Assembly (NCBI GenBank): GCA_031310005.1
Contig: CM062387.1
Location: 310,001-374,000 of the forward strand
DNA from: Dactylellina haptotyla
Taxonomy: Eukaryota > Ascomycota > Orbiliomycetes > Orbiliales > Orbiliaceae
Reading direction: 5' to 3'
Length of the DNA stretch: 64,000 nt
Shown here: piece after piece, positions 22,833 through 34,247 of the stretch
Layout: each line of letters starts with the position of its first letter
Position numbering within the stretch: position 1 is the stretch's first letter
Program-made: the position numbers and the translations under genes
The notes under the pieces: generated by a model
The model's input: the letters and a program-made list of their open reading frames with translations, nothing else
What the model was told of the DNA's origin: nothing
Database searches by the model: none

Positions 22833-23986
22833 CATATACCAAAATTCCCTGTATATTTATAAAGGGCGTTAAATTGTAAGGATTCGCCATGGAATGTCTT
22901 TCCTGGCAATCTGAAAGTATTGAATTTACAAAACTCGCCCATCTCGCTGTTTGCAAAGGCTTCGGTGGGCAGGTGTTTCATTAACACGGGAATATTTACG
23001 CGATGAATTGACGTCGTTACGACTATTCTGAAGGAATCTTCGGCGGTCTAGTCCAGTCGAAGGGGTTTTGGAGCAAAAATAAACCACCTACTATCTTGAG
23101 GGAGGTGGTAATTTGCCCCACCATGACATTGCGAGGGAGAGCTCATTTTAGAGACCAGATATCTCCCGAGAGTCTGTGGAACGAGAAACCCCCGGCCATC
23201 TGTCTGTGTTGCCCTGGAATCAATCTCGCTCCGGGAATTATAGACGGCAAGAGCTAACCAATTGTAAATTTCATTTGGTTTGTAACAGAAGGAACTTATT
23301 TGCAATATTTGGTGTCGGCCTTGCCCTTGGCTACTCTACCAGAGGATCAGTAAAATCTTGCGTTGTTAGTTCTCTATATTTCCTCAGCTCGTGTATTCTT
23401 TGCGTTCTTGTACCTATTTGTTTGTATATTACGGCTTCGATAGCGCCACTACGCATGACTTGCATGCTTGTTGACCGTTTACATTGGAGGCGTTCTAGCT
23501 ACAGAGCACATACGACAAGCGGTTCCAGTCTCGAACCAAACCAAACAACACAGCGGAGTTCCTAGCCAAGCGAAGCGTGTACGAGCCGGCTTCCAGCAAT
23601 CAGAGTAGCACTTCCTTCTTTTCTTCTCTATTATTCCATTCGGAGTCGGAGATATGCATGTTGCAATCAAGATGATGGATTCTACATGACATGAAACCAT
23701 TCGGTATATCGCGCGATATCGATATATATATAACGAATCGATTCGAATCGATGGTCATCGGTACGGCGGTTCGCTAAGACAACAAATCAGGAGGCGTTAC
23801 ACTTTTACCCGATCGAGACGCCAAGAGTGAGAGATGTGCTTGTCTACTAACAGAGAGAGCCTCCGCCCACCCCTCTCAGGCTTCGAATTCACTTACCTTG
23901 AGATAGCGGAGGAGCGTATGCTGTCCACTTTTGAGTCCCAACTTGAAAAATAGAATAGATCCTCGAGATATATTGGTGATTCTCCA
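22833..23986. other. intergenic, probable remains of array member 4 and spacer
   Basis: No supported gene. The left part probably includes decayed sequence behind the truncated F-box gene. A 16-bp perfect palindrome, ATCGATTCGAATCGAT, lies at 23737-23752, within a run of CGAT/ATAT-rich sequence upstream of member 5. Confidence 0.5.
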
Positions 23987-23995
23987 TTGAAGAGG

Positions 23996-24844
23996 ATGGC
24001 TAACGTGCCGGAGCACCAGACTTCGCAACCCAACTACGGGGCAGATCCTTCTACGTCCGAGGAAGCAAATGGCCCAGCAGCATCTAAAGGGTTACCGGAG
24101 GCTAATATCCAGCCGGGAACTTATATACCAGATGTCTCATCCCAAGACCTCCTCAGTTCAGTGGACATCCAAGAACCAGCGGGGGCAAATCTTAGATCGC
24201 CAGGTACAAACATAATGTCGCTACCGGTCGAACTCCATATGAAAATATTGTCCGATCCCGATCTCGAAAGACTAGGGGCGCAACTCATTCTCAGCAATGT
24301 TTGCAAGCTGTGGGAAGATATCCTTTCCACCGACAAATATCTCAAAAGCCAAAGATATTTCGATGGTATACCGATGCTTTTGAGCAGACTTGGCCCAAAT
24401 ATCTATACATTCTACCTCAAAGATGGCAAGATACAAAGCATCAAAATTGAGTTTTATAGCGTGCTGGACGCGTGGGAGGAGGGTAAATGCATTGAAATTT
24501 TACCTTGCAAACTCCTCGATGAGGAAATATGCGATGGGAATCTATACGCTATTGAAAATATATCATCAACGTTTAGGGCTTTTAAGGATACATGGGGTCT
24601 CGATGCCTGGGAATGGGACACTATACGGTGTAAGCGTTGCCCAACCATCAGGGAAGTTTTGAATGACATCGCCATAAAATTACGAGAAGGCGTCAACAGA
24701 TCTGGGAATCGGCTTCCGAAGACGGCTTGGGACCCAGATATCCAGATGTTAAGGTGTTACTGTGGCAATGTCGACGTAGACTACGAAGATGTCGACCCTG
24801 TAGAGCCCAAGCGGATATCAATGCGATTTAATTGGATCACGTAG
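23996..24844 (+). CDS. F-box array member 5 (282 aa)
   Basis: Start taken at the ATG at 23996 (MANVPEHQ). A low-complexity leader of about 75 residues precedes the F-box, MSLPVELHMKILSDPDLERL with CKLWEDIL and SQRY. Blocks then follow in array order: YTFYLKDGKIQSIKIEF, CKLLDEEICD, PTIREVLNDIAIKLRE. The C-terminus contains an acidic CYCGNVDVDYEDVDP stretch and ends in ISMRFNWIT. Single exon. The leader and F-box are most like member 4, which suggests a local duplication of that pair. Confidence 0.86.
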   Translation: MANVPEHQTSQPNYGADPSTSEEANGPAASKGLPEANIQPGTYIPDVSSQDLLSSVDIQEPAGANLRSPGTNIMSLPVELHMKILSDPDLERLGAQLILSNVCKLWEDILSTDKYLKSQRYFDGIPMLLSRLGPNIYTFYLKDGKIQSIKIEFYSVLDAWEEGKCIEILPCKLLDEEICDGNLYAIENISSTFRAFKDTWGLDAWEWDTIRCKRCPTIREVLNDIAIKLREGVNRSGNRLPKTAWDPDIQMLRCYCGNVDVDYEDVDPVEPKRISMRFNWIT

Positions 24845-25137
24845 AACGACTAGAACAAAACGACAGCAGTTACTACAATTTCTAGGCATCTTCCAAAGCT
24901 AATGCTGGCGAAATTTCTTGAAGGGAACGCAGAAGAATAATTCGTTTGACGGACCACGTGCGAGGACAAAAATAGACCGTGGTGAGGATCAACAAAGGTT
25001 ACATTCCATTACAAAGGCCCGGCTTGCCTTTTAAACTCAAGTTTCTCTGTTAATAATAAGACTAGCTGAGCATCGTTCGGGAGTCTAGTCTCAGTTGGGT
25101 ATATCCGGTATAAAACCCGCTACGCGACCATCTCAAT

Positions 25138-26094
25138 ATGTCACTTCGCAAGATGCCGCCCCGTAATCGCTCGAAACATCATCCAGGTAGCCGTACCGAT
25201 GCACTATATATTCCTTACAATGTTACGCCATTACCCATAGAGATCCTTCTAGAAATCTTCGCATACGCGTATCCCAATCTCAAAAAAGATTTCATCGCGC
25301 AACTATTCCTCAGTTCGGTATGCGGTTTCTGGCGAGATATTCTCAACGATAAAATTTTTCACGAGAGCAGATACTTCCCGCCGTTTTTCAAAAAGGGTCA
25401 AATACCGGTTAGTGCATGGTGGCCGAATAATCCAGCGTGCTTGCACAAAATAGCACTCCCGCCGTGCGGCACGGGTATCTTGTGCACGATGGAGAATGGA
25501 GTTGCAAAGGAGTCTACTTTCATTTGTCGATTAAACAAAGAGCTTAATAAGCAGACTGGGGATGTACCGCTACCCCCTTGTCCCGAAAGATGTAGCTGCC
25601 TCGATGTAACAAATCATTCTTTTCTTGACGAGACGGTAGTATCGCCCTACATAGTGGACTGCTGTTCGAGTCAGTTTCGGTTCGAATTGACTGAGGTCGC
25701 GATACACGAAAACTTCAAAGGGTTGGTCAGGTATACAGATATTGTACGGAACTCTAAGCCTCGGTATCAGAAGATGGAGGTTCAGGGTAAAACAAGGTTC
25801 CCGAGCTGGGTAATCAGACAATTCGGTGACGGTATCGAGAATGTATGGACGACGATGCTGCCGATAAACACGACAAATCGACAGCTAATGGATATTCTGT
25901 TTCAAGTTCTCGGGCCGGGACCGTATGGGCAGAGTGAGGACTCGGATTTCAATCTTGATAGTCCCTATAATTGCAAGCTTATGTTACGCTGGTCTCGCTA
26001 TTATGGGGTGGAAGTATGGGTTTGGCCGATAAATGCCGATGGGTCGATTACCACCTTTCGTTGTATTTATGGAAAGATTCAAGTATTCACATAG
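25138..26094 (+). CDS. F-box array member 6 (318 aa)
   Basis: Single exon, ATG at 25138. It is the most diverged and longest member. F-box TPLPIEILLEIFAYAYPNLK with SSVCGFWRDILNDK and ESRYF. Blocks: ILCTMENGVAKESTFICRL, HSFLDETVVSPY, NRQLMDILFQVLG, then YNCKLMLRWSRYYGVEVWVW. An insertion rich in Cys and Pro (PLPPCPERCSCLDV) sits before the LDE block. It ends about 200 bp from a convergent PLC-like gene. Confidence 0.86.
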   Translation: MSLRKMPPRNRSKHHPGSRTDALYIPYNVTPLPIEILLEIFAYAYPNLKKDFIAQLFLSSVCGFWRDILNDKIFHESRYFPPFFKKGQIPVSAWWPNNPACLHKIALPPCGTGILCTMENGVAKESTFICRLNKELNKQTGDVPLPPCPERCSCLDVTNHSFLDETVVSPYIVDCCSSQFRFELTEVAIHENFKGLVRYTDIVRNSKPRYQKMEVQGKTRFPSWVIRQFGDGIENVWTTMLPINTTNRQLMDILFQVLGPGPYGQSEDSDFNLDSPYNCKLMLRWSRYYGVEVWVWPINADGSITTFRCIYGKIQVFT

Positions 26095-26293
26095 AATATC
26101 TGTTTTTTGAGAGTTATTGCAACCTAAATACATACTACGGCACGACTATCCACCAGGGTCAGCCGAGACAAAGAAGCAAAAGTCATAAGCTACATTCCGT
26201 TGTTGAATCAAGAAGCAAGTCGATTAGAAAGCAATAAATCAAGACATGCGCATGTGTTCAATCTTCACTACAAACGCTCCCAACAATTTTTTT

Positions 26294-28315
26294 TTAATTA
26301 TTCATCGCGATAATAATTTCAGGGAGGGTCTGGCCCCCTTCCAAGACGGACGTGGCCCAGTCCATATTGACCAGATTGAAATTTGTATTCTGTCCGCCAT
26401 GCTGCGTCAAAAAGGTCATAAATAGGGAGTTGGCGTACGCCGCAATGCTCTGCAGAGCGAACAGTGAGCCACCAGGCGTCATCATCAGGGACAGCGCGGC
26501 TCCAATGATAGCTCCGTTGGTCGCTCCCAGAACCCAATCGATGGCCCAAAGAGGATACTCGGTAGTGCTGTGTGAGATCAGTTCGGGGCCTTGCTGAGCG
26601 GCCAGCGAGGGTACATCAGTCATCTCGGTTGTGAAAGCCACATCCGCGTACCCTTGCGAGTTTACGATTGTGTTCTGAAACAAAATATCATCACCATTGA
26701 GGAACATGACTTTTGGCGAACCGTTGGTAATGGAGCCGACGGTCTTTGTGGCGAGAGTCTGGAAGTTGAAGGCCTGGCCGGAAGCAGTCGATGGGTAGTA
26801 AATATTTGCGGCGTTTATGTTATTAGAGACGAGAGTCGCGAAGTTGGCCATAGTGGCATCATCGGTAAAATTGAAATGAGACACTTGAGCAAATATCAAC
26901 TCTCCGGATGTGGGGTTTGCGTTCATGAAACTCTGGATTTGGGCAAGGATATCTGAGAACTTGGGTCCTCGTAGGGCGTGTTGGCAATAGAAGTCTTGAG
27001 CGTTACTGTCATAGTAGACTCTAAAGTCAAAGTGCCGGATACCGTATTGGAGCTGCTGAGTGATGTTCACGGCTTGAGTGCGAGAAATGGCGTTGACAAC
27101 TTGTCCCATAATCCAATCGTAAAGGACTTGACCAACGTAGAACTTGTTGCCTGGTGCGACAGTTGTCGGGATGGGGAAGGTCCCATCGACAGGTGCTGCG
27201 AATGGTTCTAGATCCCACAAAAATGCAATATTGGCATACTCAACTTGGCTGAGGACGGAATCAAGCTGATAGGTAGCACTGTCGTGTGTCCCTGGTAGCT
27301 TAAGCTGCCCGAGCGTCTTGGCTTGGATTTGAGGAGTTGACATCCAAGTGCTATGGTCGGCCAAGGTTGGTTCCGGACCAGGGGTTGGGATATACGTTGG
27401 GGCGGGTTGTGCGGGTATATTAAACCCAGAGAGAACGTTATTCAAGCCATCTAGTATGTTTGTATTGTAGGATTGACTTTGATTGATTTTCAATGCAACA
27501 ACATTGGTGCTAGCGATGGATAATAGAAGGGCTATGAAAGGAGCAAGGAATGAGAACTCGGCTTCAAGGGCGCCAAGAAGTGACCCGGAGACACTGTAGT
27601 CCGCAAGTTGGAGTTGAAATTGCTCGACGGTTGGTTTCTGAGCAAAGGTGGGATCAATGATCAGTCGCACGAATAGAAGGGCGCCGTCTAAGGTCAAGTC
27701 GAGGCTTCCAGATGCTGGCCCAATAGTAACTTCCCCATTGAAGTTTCCAGTCGGAACAGAAATGTGGAGATTCAATCCCAAAAGCCCGCTACCGTCAGCT
27801 TGAGGAACAATAGCAGCATAAGTGCAAGAAGGCACGGTGCCACCGAAGTCAAAGGTTCCCGTCACGGATGAACCATCGAGAGTGAGGGGGTTATTTGCGA
27901 CGTAGGCGACTATTGCGGGCAAGTTGGCTTGTATGAAGCTATTGACCAAATTCTGGAGCACACCCGGTCCGTTAAAGAACCAGAAACTCCAGCTGATCTT
28001 TCCAGATCCACCGGACGCGATTATAGAACCACCCGTACCATCAGCTATGGTATTTGGGGATGCACCCGACGTGTAGGTCGGTTCATTACCTAGATCTATT
28101 GACTGGGTTGCACCACTTGCGTAGTTTACTTGATATGAAGATTGACCTGGGGAACTGCTAGTTTGCACATATCCGGATACAAGGGATCCGGATGCCATAT
28201 TCGTCGTTGAGCTGTTATCCCAAGTATCTTCCATGTCATCGTTATTGGTGGCGGTGAACGTGACGGGCTCCGGGTAGTCATTGTAGACAGACATCATAGA
28301 TCCGGTGTTACCCAT
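26294..28315 (-). CDS. PI-PLC X-domain-like phosphodiesterase (673 aa)
   Basis: Single exon, ATG at 28315. The C-terminal half (about residues 335-665) is a PLC-like TIM barrel: LGQLKLPGTHDSATYQL carries the first catalytic His, GIRHFDFRVYYDSN the conserved Arg/Asp strand, and FYCQHALRG the second His. The N-terminal 330 residues are beta-rich and hydrophobic with no domain I can name. There is no signal peptide; the protein begins MGNTGSMM, which fits an N-myristoylation site (Gly2, Ser6), so membrane association from the cytosolic side is possible (inference). Substrate could be a phosphoinositide or another phosphodiester. It is convergent with the F-box array. Confidence 0.85.
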   Translation of the reverse strand: MGNTGSMMSVYNDYPEPVTFTATNNDDMEDTWDNSSTTNMASGSLVSGYVQTSSSPGQSSYQVNYASGATQSIDLGNEPTYTSGASPNTIADGTGGSIIASGGSGKISWSFWFFNGPGVLQNLVNSFIQANLPAIVAYVANNPLTLDGSSVTGTFDFGGTVPSCTYAAIVPQADGSGLLGLNLHISVPTGNFNGEVTIGPASGSLDLTLDGALLFVRLIIDPTFAQKPTVEQFQLQLADYSVSGSLLGALEAEFSFLAPFIALLLSIASTNVVALKINQSQSYNTNILDGLNNVLSGFNIPAQPAPTYIPTPGPEPTLADHSTWMSTPQIQAKTLGQLKLPGTHDSATYQLDSVLSQVEYANIAFLWDLEPFAAPVDGTFPIPTTVAPGNKFYVGQVLYDWIMGQVVNAISRTQAVNITQQLQYGIRHFDFRVYYDSNAQDFYCQHALRGPKFSDILAQIQSFMNANPTSGELIFAQVSHFNFTDDATMANFATLVSNNINAANIYYPSTASGQAFNFQTLATKTVGSITNGSPKVMFLNGDDILFQNTIVNSQGYADVAFTTEMTDVPSLAAQQGPELISHSTTEYPLWAIDWVLGATNGAIIGAALSLMMTPGGSLFALQSIAAYANSLFMTFLTQHGGQNTNFNLVNMDWATSVLEGGQTLPEIIIAMNN

Positions 28316-30219
28316 CTTTGATGTTTTATTATGATAATTATCTTGAATTATAAGATGAGGAGAATTAAGTGCTGAGAAAGCTATGGGAATGGCAATTTCC
28401 GATTTGTATTGAGTTCTGACTTTTGTGGTGAATTTCGTATTTCACAGTAGACGGCATTTTCTCTCTCTTTTTATAGCCGTTATGGACCAGTTGATGATCA
28501 TATTGTCAACGTAATCAAATTCACATTTGATCGAGCAAATAAATATTCACCCAATACGGCATTTTCCGCGATATCATAATCCATGTGAAAGCGGATGCAG
28601 AAGGCGACTCCACCAACGCCGATGCCTCAGGTTCGCACCAATAGGTCGAAGAAGGCGCTATCTCTCGCAGCTCTTTTCTACGGAGAGGGTTGCAATCAAA
28701 ACAAATAGTGTGAACACGAGACTAATATTGAAATGTAATGGATGCTCGTTAGCTGACTTGAAAAGATTTATTGTACATGTGCCATGCGCGCAGAGCGCCA
28801 GTAAGAATTATAGAAACCAATCATAAATTTTTGCAATTGAAAATTTTGTTGAAATGTGGAATTTTAAGCTGAAGCGTTGGCGTCTGAGACCTGCAAGCCA
28901 TATGGTTTGTGACGCAGAATCTTAGAGTTTCGCCGCCACCACCAAGTGCGTTGTCATGAATCCGGACTGCCATCTGGCATCAAAGCACAGCTCTTGAAGG
29001 CAGACTGGAAAAAAATCTTCAAGTTTGCGAAACGGAACTTGCGGTGTACTAGGATAGTTTTGTACGAGAGCAGCGTTTTCGGCACTAGTTTCTTATATAG
29101 CTATATCGTCTAGCGAAAATTCCGTAGACAGTATTCAATCGCGATCTTTATTAAAATGACTACATTTAAGATTTTATATACGAAGAAATCTTCAAATTGT
29201 GTTGTAAAGGTTGCAATTTCCCATGGAAAAAATAACAAAAAGACGTTGCCGGCGAAAGGCGAAAAGAATGGTTATGTTTCAGATATCTCCGGTAGCTGTG
29301 CTTCGAATTCCCCGATGGTAGCCTGGCATTATGAGTGCGGCTGATATAAATTTCCCGTTTGCGCATCTAGCCGCACTGCCCCGCAACTGAATATTCTTCG
29401 CCTGTGTGCGCTCAACCGTTCATTGGTTTTTGAATGAGTGGCCTGATAGAGCTCCAACGCCACGGCGCTATTGATTAGATATCATCTGAGCGTTCTAACG
29501 ACTCGGCTTCGAACAGAAGTCGATATGCACGAGAAGTTCGGATCTGCACCAAACGGTTTTCTGTGAAACGCCCAGAATAAGCTTAGCCTGGCATCACTTT
29601 GATCTTTTCAATTGGGCCTAGATCTGTAGAGACTCCATGCGATAACGAAGCCGGCCTTCAATCTCGTAAAGAACACCCCAAAGAAGCAAGCTGTCCATTC
29701 TTCACCAAACTCCCGAATTCGCGCCCGCTTGATCTAAAATGGAAATGAAGCCCGGCATCTCGAGACCAATCGGAATTGTGGTTCAGATATCCAGGAGCAC
29801 ACATGTGCACAACGTTGCGAACGAACAGATATTGGGGTGTGCTAGCTAAAGATTTTTCTTCCCGACTACTCAATGTACCTTTACGATTATATTTCTACAG
29901 ATGATACATGGTTCGGAGAGCTTTCAATGGCAGTTGCATCCTAGATATGTAGTCCCGCAGGCCAAATGGCATTCTATTCTCAAGGTAGGTTGCGGGCATC
30001 CCCAACCAGTCCGCAACACAAAACTACCAGGGCGGTCAAACGTACATGGCGTCGCGTATCGGGACCAATCACAGTCCATTGTCGCGTCCGCCAATTCCTT
30101 TGGCTTCAGCTCATGCAAGATGCAAGATACGCTGCGCTCCTGAATTTCACACTCCCAGTATCCCCGCCATCAATTGAGGCTTCCCTGTATACCCAGAAGG
30201 TTCAAAATATCACCCTACA
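28316..30219. other. 1.9 kb intergenic, no gene seen
   Basis: Upstream region of the PLC-like gene and of the next + strand gene. Only short unsupported ORFs; no repeat or RNA gene was recognised. Confidence 0.5.
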
Positions 30220-30990
30220 ATGTACCAGTACAGCGGATACCCTCGCGTAAATGTAGCTCCCTCACGTATATACACCCTCCCCAAAGAAATCTGGGACGAA
30301 ATAATCCTTCACCTCCTGGACTACAGCTTCCTGGAAGTCCAGACTATAATCCGCCCCACATCGTATTATTTCTACTCTCTATACTCCAACTCTTTCTGCC
30401 GGCTCCCGCCCCACCTCTGGGAACAGGTGTTCGCCAACTTGCCTTTCACAGACCTGGTCACCATAATATCACTCACCTGCAGCACCTTTCGCAAAATAAT
30501 CACCAATCCAACATCACCGACTCTCCAGTCGATCCTGCTCAGGGAGAATTTCGGGAAGGGTACAGCTGGGATATATGCTAGAAGGATAGCAGCCGGGGAT
30601 GTACACGTACACCCCGTACTATCCTTATCCAGGGAGACAAACACCTTTCCTCGGATTTTGCGGTGGATAGGGACCGGGGAAGATCACAGAGTAGAGGATA
30701 CTCTGGCATTGAAATGTCTAGGAGCTACGGGATTTCGAAAATACTCCAAAGCGAATGCAACGTCCCCGCCGGTGGAGTGCTTGCAGGTCAGGATTCCCGG
30801 CGTGGGGAGGAGTATCACCGTCTCTAAGAAAAGAATCGTTGCGGAGCATGAGAGGAGGATTAAGAAGCTGCGACGGGAGTGGGAGAGGGCTGCGCCATCG
30901 TTCGAGTGGAAGCAACCTACGGTGGAACTGGCAGTTTCGGTAAGGGATGTATTCGCAGCTGTGCGTGAAATATTGAATTTGGGTAAGTAA
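30220..30990 (+). CDS. double F-box protein, copy 2 (256 aa)
   Basis: Single exon, ATG at 30220. First motif TLPKEIWDEIILHLLDYSFL, second LPPHLWEQVFANLPFTDLVT followed by CSTFRKIIT. The downstream blocks match copies 1 and 3: HVHPVLSLSRE, KANATSPPVECLQVRI and VSVRDVFAAVREIL. A Lys/Arg-rich helix (ERRIKKLRREWERA) lies before the last block. It is shorter than copy 3. Probably an SCF adaptor; whether both F-boxes bind Skp1 is open. Confidence 0.85.
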   Translation: MYQYSGYPRVNVAPSRIYTLPKEIWDEIILHLLDYSFLEVQTIIRPTSYYFYSLYSNSFCRLPPHLWEQVFANLPFTDLVTIISLTCSTFRKIITNPTSPTLQSILLRENFGKGTAGIYARRIAAGDVHVHPVLSLSRETNTFPRILRWIGTGEDHRVEDTLALKCLGATGFRKYSKANATSPPVECLQVRIPGVGRSITVSKKRIVAEHERRIKKLRREWERAAPSFEWKQPTVELAVSVRDVFAAVREILNLGK

Positions 30991-31324
30991 AAGCGGTTCT
31001 GTGGTATAAGTGAAATTGGAAGTGTGTCTGACGAGCTTTGCCATAGAACTACGGGATAACGAGGTCATGATGGCTGCCCAGACCTCCGCGTATTTCCGTG
31101 AGCCAACCGTTTTGGCGAATCTGTCACCGTTTTCTGAATATCATGGAGTAAATAACGTTACTGTGAGAAGTAGCACTGTGAGAAGGGTGATGCTCGACGT
31201 AGCAGGGTATAGCCTCTCTTTCGGAAGCCTTTAGGTGACTTGGTTATCTCCAAATGGGCAAAATATATGGCATTTGTATCCAAGGTTTGGATAGCGACTT
31301 TATAATGAATTCGGTTATAAGCAC
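30991..31324. other. convergent intergenic spacer
   Basis: Spacer of about 330 bp between the + strand F-box gene and the minus-strand lyase gene, expected to hold two 3' ends. Nothing else was seen. Confidence 0.5.
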
Positions 31325-34247
31325 CTATAATTCGTCATGCCCAGGCTCTTCGAAGAACACGCTCTTCGCAGCTCCGCTACTTAATCCGTCGAATACAACA
31401 GTATCTTGGTGCACCTCTACGCCCTGTGACTTTTCCCTAGGTTGGAGCCATCTGAACCTTACAATATCCAAGTGTACGACTACCCTCTGAGTCTGCCATG
31501 AGGGGTCTGATACCGTCAAGCACCATCTGTTCCCACTCCGCCCCCAAAGTAACTGACACCCCTGCTCGACAGTAATCCCATTAACTTCCCCGGGCTTCCA
31601 AAATGTTGCCATCATGACTTCCCCTCCATCAAACCGCCCTTCAACAGCCTGCGCGTTCGCGGTATTCCTGAATACTCTCCACGTCGGGTTTCCTGCCAAG
31701 TATTTCGTGGTCTCTATACTCGCCAACGGGAGTATAACGTATGCATATGCTGAATTCCGAGGGTTAACGCCGTGGTCGAGAACAATATTCACATACTCCC
31801 TGCATATCTCATCGGGCTTTCCGTCGCCCGTGATATCCTTCCACGCACCGCATTTCTTCACCCTTTCGAAGATTTTATTTACCTGTGGCGTTTCCCAGGT
31901 TGTTCGTAAATCTGGGTCCGTGGCGTCGAGGAAAATATACCCTGCAGTCCCCTCTAACCAGGCCCAATGAACCCTCGGCGTCTCCTTCTTCCACCCCGGT
32001 GGGTCAGAATATTCGACATCATTCACCACCAACACCCTACCCGGTTGATCTAAATTCCTGCTCTCAACTGTAGTGTGTAAATTCGACGCAGGGTCCGAAG
32101 ACCCAACACACACAGCCCCCATAGCGATAATAACATTCTCAAGCATAAACCAACTCTTCTTGGCCGCTGACTTCCTATCAACAGCCAGATGGTCCAGACT
32201 CACCGCCGCAGCACGAGCACCGTACCCGTCGGATTTATAAGCCACGCCGTCCCGCCAGCCCTGGCCACCGCCTGACCAGCACGCGCCACCACTCCACGGG
32301 TTATACCCCATACTTTTATACTTGAACTCCGGCGGCTCGATTTGGTGATTCGTCGTGCCGGGGACGTGAAGAGGGTCCATGGTAGGCCAGTAATCGTCAC
32401 CGTAGTGCGTTTTGTGGTTGATGGTGTACAGATACGTCATTCCATCGCCTTGATACCAGCTTTTTACGTTCTCGTTATTCAAGGTCTCCGCGCGCCCGAT
32501 ACGGGTCGAAGAGAGGGATAGAGTAAAACACCACTGTGCGGTACCGTCTGGCGAATGATATACGAAATGTTCTTGAATAGGCGTTGAGAATGCTCCGTGC
32601 GGATGGCGCGCGAGGACCGAATTGCGTTTGTTCACTATGGATCTCAAGATTGGGATTTGCGGTATCGTCGCTTTTTCGAGGGTGTCTGCTGGGTTTGAGT
32701 CGTGCCAGAGACAGACGTAGGACTCCATACGGGAGATTATGTGAGGGTCGTTACTTCCCTGGGAGAGCAGGGAGGCCGCGTGGATTAATTGATGGCCGTT
32801 GCACCAACCTGGTCCGTCGCGGCGGGCGACTTCACGGCCGCGGACATGTTCGAAGATTATACCGTGCCAGACCACGGGCATGAAATTCCGCTCCACGGCG
32901 TCGTAGATAAGGCTTACCCGTGGGTCATTAATCCTGTACGTGTCATCTGGGGTTTCCGGTGAGTTTAGTAGATTTAAAAGTAGGGCGACGGAGGTTAGCA
33001 TTACGAGACCGTATCCACCGGCGTAGGGGTAGACGTCATGAGAAAGAAGACTACCATCTTCGTAGAGACCTTCGCCTTCACCGGGCTTGACGTATCCAAA
33101 TACCGATGACTTTTTGGCCTCTGGACTCCCGCCGTATACGGATAGAGCGGCGATGCCTTTTCTTACAACCTCGCCGTCGTCCATGAAGAGGCCTGTGATG
33201 ATGAGCACGCGGCTCATCCAAGCTCTATTGCCACCTTTCCAGCTTGCTCCGGTTGTATCGCCTACGATATCGATGATATTCTGACCCCATCTCTTGCGGC
33301 GGTCGAGGTCTAGATGATCGAATATAAGAACGCAGAGGTCGGCTAGGTTTAGCGGGGCGCCGAGTCTATATTGCCATTTTTAGGAGCCAATTCGGAGTTA
33401 ATGGGATGAAGTTAAGGTACTTACTGAAGGGCCCACCAATTCTGCCGAGTCTTTAGGCACTGCTGGAGTTGCGCGTTTGCAGCGTAATAGGTATGTGCGC
33501 AAGCGAAATCTATTCCGGCGATAATTTTATTCAAGACTTCTTGGTCTTGATAGTATTTTGTCCCTGGTGTAGCCCAAGCCGACGCGATCGTGAGGAGCTA
33601 ACCATTTACAATCATTGTTAGTGTTATTGTTTGCACCAGTTTATTATAGAGGCAATCGAATGACGTACACGAAAGTAAGTATTTTTGATTTGCATATTAG
33701 TCGCACATAGCGGCCCCGCATTTTTGAACACACGATCTGTCTTCTCCCCGTCGACATATAATTCTAACAATTTGCCAGCGGTGACGGACAACTCGTCGAT
33801 TTTAGCTTTAACAGCTGGCTCCGGATGCTTCAACGCTTCAAAATCGCCAAGAAGTTGGTTCCGCCAGCGACGGCGGATGACATTTAACGCTTCGTTGCTC
33901 GCGCCGGGATGGGAAGGTACCGGCGGTACGGATTGCTCCGGCTGTTTGGGTTCTGGTTTCGATCCATGCGGAATCGGTGGTGGCCGCGAGGGTTCATGAT
34001 ACCCTTGTCCCTGTTTCTGGGAGTCCTGGATGTTCAGGCGTTCCTGCAGGCGGTTCTGAACCTGGTCGGTCAGGTTTTGCACTTTATTGTGCAGACCGGA
34101 CAGTTTGTTGAACATTACGGGCCAGATGTTTGTAAAGAAGACGGCTAGGAGAAGGGCAAGGAGGGCAATGGGGAGGAGGGGAAAGGCGGGACGCATGAGT
34201 GGTTGCGAAGGAGGGGTCTCTTCTTCATCGCGGCGCAGAACGGTCAT
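31325..34247 (-). CDS. polysaccharide lyase family 8-like enzyme with N-terminal membrane anchor (930 aa)
   Basis: Exons 34247-33669, 33597-33425 and 33365-31325. The introns (71 bp GTACGT..TTAG with CACTAAC; 59 bp GTAAGT..ATAG) restore one frame of 930 codons. Residues about 20-41 form a single membrane helix (LLPIALLALLLAVFFTNIW) after a short acidic/basic start, followed by a Gln/Leu-rich coil and a Pro-rich linker. From about residue 110 the PL8 fold begins: QNWWALQLGAPLNLADL, TGASWKGGNRAW, then the catalytic region DGSLLSHDVYPYAGGYG (His and Tyr), RGREVAR (Arg), and DPLHVPGTTNHQ. Family members cleave uronic-acid polysaccharides such as hyaluronan, chondroitin or xanthan by beta-elimination. 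The type II anchor would hold the enzyme at the cell surface. Confidence 0.88.
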
